64,000 bases of DNA, from assembly GCF_015832195.1 (NCBI RefSeq), contig NC_052019.1:5193685-5257684 (forward strand), in the 5' to 3' direction. Positions 34,601 to 64,000 of the stretch are shown piece by piece (the first letter of the stretch is position 1; each line of letters opens with the position of its first letter). The notes under the pieces are model-generated. The model was not told the DNA's origin. It worked only from the letters and a program-made list of their open reading frames with translations, and searched no databases. The position numbers were made by a program, and so were the translations under genes. The DNA comes from Motacilla alba alba (lineage: Eukaryota > Chordata > Aves > Passeriformes > Motacillidae).

Positions 34601-34900
34601 ATAAGATTGCAAGCAGGAAGAAAAAAAATAAAAATGGCAGTTATGAGCTCTTTTTAAAGAATTCACTGGGCAATCAAAGAGCCACAAGTTCAAGAGAGAA
34701 AAAACATTGATAACTCTTGTTTAATGGACTGGAGAGAGTCAGTAAAATTAAAAAAGAAACAGCCAAAATGCAGAAAGCAGGAAATAAGAAAGGGTTGGTA
34801 TAAATGAGAAGCTGTGAGAAGCAGGGGATTATTGGAAGTGAAGCACATCAAAGGAAATCCATAGCTGGCGAGGCTAAATCCCAGAAAACCCTAGAAGTGA
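31641..34900. other. Intergenic sequence, no gene seen
   Basis: Mixed composition with short frames only. Poly-A stretches lie near 32573-32595. A short G-rich stretch is at 33826-33841. No named element. Confidence 0.5.
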
Positions 34901-34919
34901 ATGGCACAGGCCCATTACT

Positions 34920-36150
34920 AGATGGACATGATGAAAATGTCAATAACAATGCACAAGCGTTCATTGAACATTTATGATCAGTGTTTGTAAAGAAGCAGGA
35001 AGATACATGTGTGGGGGGGGGGTCACTCGACAGGGATGTGATTCATTTCAGTGCATTTAGTGACCAGTGGAGTGTGGTTCTGATATTTTGTGAAAATCCC
35101 TTTGCTAGGGTTTTCTTCTGAGAAGCTGAAGGGCCTCAGCTTCAAGTGTAAACAATTTGTTATCTGCTGCTGTGGAATGCAGCAGGTGCTTCCTCGATTG
35201 GTCAGTGTGGGATGTTTCTGCTTGGTGGCCAATCCAGGAGGCAGCAGCTCTCGGACTCTCTGGGAGTCACAGAACTTTGTTATTCATTCCTTTCTATTCC
35301 TGTCTCGCCTTCTGATGAATCTTTCTCTCTGTTCTTTGTAGTATAGTTATAATGTGGTCTTTTTTAATGTAATATATATCATAATATAATAAACCAGCCT
35401 TCTGAAATGGAGTCAAGATCTCTCCTTCACTTCAGCAAGTCCTGACTGCCCTGAAGACCCACGGTAATAGTGGAGCTCTTGGCTTCCAGGGATAACTGTG
35501 GCCCAGGAGGTTGGAAACAGCTGACTGCAGAGACCCCTTGCGTGGTGACATTCCTCTTTAGTGAACCTTGATTGACCAGGGCAATTCTAGGAGGCTAAAA
35601 AAAGTGCCAGGTTGGTGCCTGTCTTCAGGAAAGGAGGCTGCATGATACGGAGGAAATGTAGATTTAATAGCATCATATCTATGGATAATGTTCTGGATAA
35701 ACACCAAAAAAGGGTGTTATGTCACTCACTAAAGAATTAGTAATGCCAGTCAGAGGTCTTATAGAAATCTCATTTCATGCTTCTAAAAGACAACAAATAA
35801 TTCAGTTTCCTCCGAAAGGAAGGAAAGCTGTAATAAACTTTTAAAAGCATTTTTACTTAGAACTGCACAATATTTTAATTAAACGGGGTAATAAAGCATC
35901 AGTGAAGAATACATTAAACACTGGTCACAGAGATTATTTTTTTATAAGTGGTTATAAATCACTATTGAATAAGGCTACATCTAATAGGACCCTCCAGGAT
36001 CATCTGTGCTGTACTACACACATACGTAATCAATATTTTCATTAGTCATTTGGAAGTAAATACAGAATCAGCCCTAATCCAATTTGCAGATGACATCCTC
36101 ATCAGTCGGGTGGTACCATCAGGATGACAAAGGACTGCTCTTCAAAATAA
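34920..36150. repeat. Possible old LINE relic around the second solo LTR
   Basis: Flanks of the LTR at 35073-35469 contain wording typical of old LINE sequence, such as AATTTGCAGATGACATCCTC near 36080-36100 and GTGCCTGTCTTCAGGAAAGG near 35617. This is a weak impression by eye, and the limits are approximate. Confidence 0.3.
35073..35469 (+). mobile_element. Solo LTR with target-site duplication, upstream of EIF2AK3
   Basis: The 397-bp element runs from TGTGGTTCTGATATTTTGTG to ...CCCACGGTAATA, flanked by the 6-bp direct repeat GTGGAG (35067-35072 and 35470-35475). By eye it differs from 15823-16222 by about 15 substitutions and a few small indels. AATAAA is at 35388. It lies about 2 kb upstream of the EIF2AK3 start, in the same orientation. 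Confidence 0.88.
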
Positions 36151-36242
36151 GGTAAACTGGGTCTGGAAAAAACGGGGGGGAAACTAACCCTGAAGGAGGC
36201 AACTATATATCACATACATCATTTATATCAAGTATACTATAA

Positions 36243-36420
36243 ATGACACGGGTTGGAAGGGACCTCAAAGGCCATCTCGTTCCTTGAAGACCATCTCGTT
36301 CCAGCCCCTGCCATGGGCAGGGACAATTTCCACTAGGCCAGGTTCCTCTGAGCGCCATCCAGCCTGGCCTGGAACACTTCCAAGGACTGGGCATTCCCAT
36401 TTCACAGGACAAATCTGTGA
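36243..36420 (-). repeat. CR1 LINE 3' part
   Basis: ACGGGTTGGAAGGGACCTCA, CCCTGCCATGGGCAGGGACA and CATCCAGCCTGGCCTGGAAC are antisense CR1 landmarks. A short internal duplication (CCATCTCGTTCC twice) is present. Confidence 0.85.
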
Positions 36421-36538
36421 ACACATGGAGGGAACAAGAGTTTAAGGTACCACAGGGGCTTTCTGGGGCTGCTACCACACCTGGCCAAAGTGCTGGGGCT
36501 GCCGGTCGTGGGGCTGTGTGCGCTGGGGTGGGGAGGGG

Positions 36539-36735
36539 CACAGAAAGCCCTCAGAAAGGTGGTGAGGTCACCTGGGGTCAGCACAGGGCCCATTTCGGGG
36601 TTACCTGTACCGCCCAGAACAGCCGGGGGGCACAGAAAGCCCTCGAAAGGTGGGGCCACCTGGGGTCAGCACGGGGCCCATTTTGGTACCAGGGCTAGGG
36701 TTACCTGTACCGCCCAGAACAGCCGGGGGGGGGGG
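36539..36735. repeat. Tandem duplication of a roughly 90-100-bp unit
   Basis: CACAGAAAGCCCTC occurs at 36539 and 36631, CCTGGGGTCAGCAC at 36571 and 36659, and TTACCTGTACCGCCCAGAAC at 36601 and 36701. The second copy has an extra TACCAGGGCTAG-like insertion and ends in a run of G. It sits at the edge of the EIF2AK3 CpG island. Confidence 0.9.
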
Positions 36736-37057
36736 GCACCACCGAATGACAGAATCAATTCGGCTGGACAAGACCTCTGAGCTGACCGAGTCCCACCTCA
36801 ATCCGAACAGCCCCAGGGCGCTCAGCGCCGTGCCCGCCCTTCCCTCACCGCCCCCGGGCGCTGCTCCCTCACGGCCCGCTTCCCGCCCGACGCCTCCATT
36901 CCGCTCCGGCCTGGGGGGAGGCACTTTCTGCGCCCGCTCCCCCCCGCGCTGGGTGGTGCGCGCCGCTGGCCCCGCCCTGCCGGCGCCGAGGAACAGCCAC
37001 GTCTCCAGCCCGGCCGAGGAAGGGGCGGGGCCGCGCCGCCCGCGCGCCAGGCGGCAG

Positions 37058-37253
37058 CCAATCGGCGAGCGGGCCGGTGAATCATGCGCTCGGCGATTGG
37101 CCGGCGCGGCGGTAGAGGAGGGGGAGAGAGCGGCGTGGCTCCGATTGGCCCGGCGGGCTCTGTTGACAAACACCCAGCTCCTCCCCGCCCCCCGCCGCCG
37201 GGCGCGCCAATCAGAAGGAAGCGGCGGGCTGAGCGGCGTGGCGGCGGACCAAT
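37058..37253. promoter_or_regulatory. Cluster of five CCAAT (NF-Y type) boxes
   Basis: CCAAT occurs on the plus strand at 37058-37062, 37207-37211 and 37249-37253, and on the minus strand (as ATTGG) at 37096-37100 and 37144-37148. Spacing is roughly 40-60 bp. None is followed by the CCACG half needed for a full ER stress element. An ACGTGG core (UPRE-like) is at 37301-37306. Confidence 0.6.
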
Positions 37254-37395
37254 GGGGTGCGTGTCCGCCTCGCAGGGGCGGGTGCGCGCGGGGTGCCGGT
37301 ACGTGGCGGGCGGGCGTGGCGCGGCGGGCAGGGCTGCGCGCGCGGCGGGCGCCCATTCTGTGGCGGCGACAGCGGCGACAGCGACAGCGGCGTTC

Positions 37396-37404
37396 ATGTC
37401 CTAA
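37396..37404 (+). CDS. Two-codon upstream ORF before EIF2AK3
   Basis: ATG-TCC-TAA lies 33 bases before the PERK start codon, in an exonic-looking GC-rich leader with no visible splice site between them. The context is weak (T at -3 and +4), so leaky scanning is likely. It counts as a uORF only if transcription starts upstream of it, which is likely but not shown. Confidence 0.45.
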   Translation: MS

Positions 37405-37437
37405 CGGGTAGCGGCGGCGGGCGAGCCGGGCCCCTCC

Positions 37438-63767
<26,330 letters not shown>

Positions 63768-64000
63768 TAGATTTCAAACTCATAAATCTTTTCCATCTTG
63801 ATCCTGAAATGTTCATTGCTTTGTAGTTTCAGTACATTGGAGATGACTAAAAGTCTTGAAACTTTAGAAGACAGGTTGACAGCTAATAAAGCAGCCTTAT
63901 TGCCCATTAATTTGTACACTGATTGCAGTAACATACTGTGAAGAAAATTCAGATAAGATTTTACATGGCTTAGTTTTCATCCAGCTGTCAGGATCCATTG

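Noticed and set aside
37058..37262. Full ER stress element (CCAAT-N9-CCACG) in the EIF2AK3 promoter
   Set aside because: I checked each CCAAT on both strands and found no CCACG at the required distance.

Overview
The window is vertebrate nuclear DNA and almost certainly avian, probably a songbird (inference). It holds several CR1 LINE 3' ends with the typical ATTCTRTG tail, solo LTRs of an endogenous retrovirus family, short introns in one gene and CpG-island promoters. There are no bacterial or viral operons, no CRISPR arrays and no tRNA or rRNA genes that I can see.

Two real protein-coding genes can be built exon by exon. On the minus strand, RPIA (ribose-5-phosphate isomerase A, non-oxidative pentose phosphate pathway) is complete. 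It has nine coding exons from 30033 (or 29910) down to a TGA at 12444, and every splice junction is GT-AG and in phase. On the plus strand, EIF2AK3 (PERK, the ER stress-sensing eIF2-alpha kinase) starts at 37438. Only its first six coding exons are inside the window (to 63681), encoding the signal peptide and most of the luminal sensor domain. The transmembrane and kinase exons lie beyond base 64000. The two genes are head to head, about 7.4 kb apart from ATG to ATG, each with its own CpG-rich promoter. The RPIA promoter carries an SBS (ZNF143/THAP11-type) motif pair, and the EIF2AK3 promoter carries five CCAAT boxes.

Layout: 1-11.3 kb is intergenic sequence downstream of RPIA, with a CR1 end, a 290-bp GATATA-type satellite, an LTR-like block, one unassigned 239-codon ORF that looks like a terminal exon, and a hairpin. 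11.3-30.2 kb is RPIA; its introns hold CR1 copies, one solo LTR that ends five bases inside the exon 7 splice donor, an inverted LTR pair, and a 1.7-kb GC-rich minisatellite in intron 1. 30.2-37.0 kb is intergenic, with CR1 fragments, a second solo LTR of the same family and a short tandem duplication. 37.0-64 kb is the 5' half of EIF2AK3, with a 14.6-kb intron 2 that contains a CpG-rich island-like patch.

I did not find a previously undescribed multi-gene system. The most interesting items are the LTR placed against the RPIA exon 7 donor with an intact target-site duplication, the minisatellite that is open in several frames, the two-codon uORF before PERK, and the unassigned ORF at 4.8-5.6 kb.
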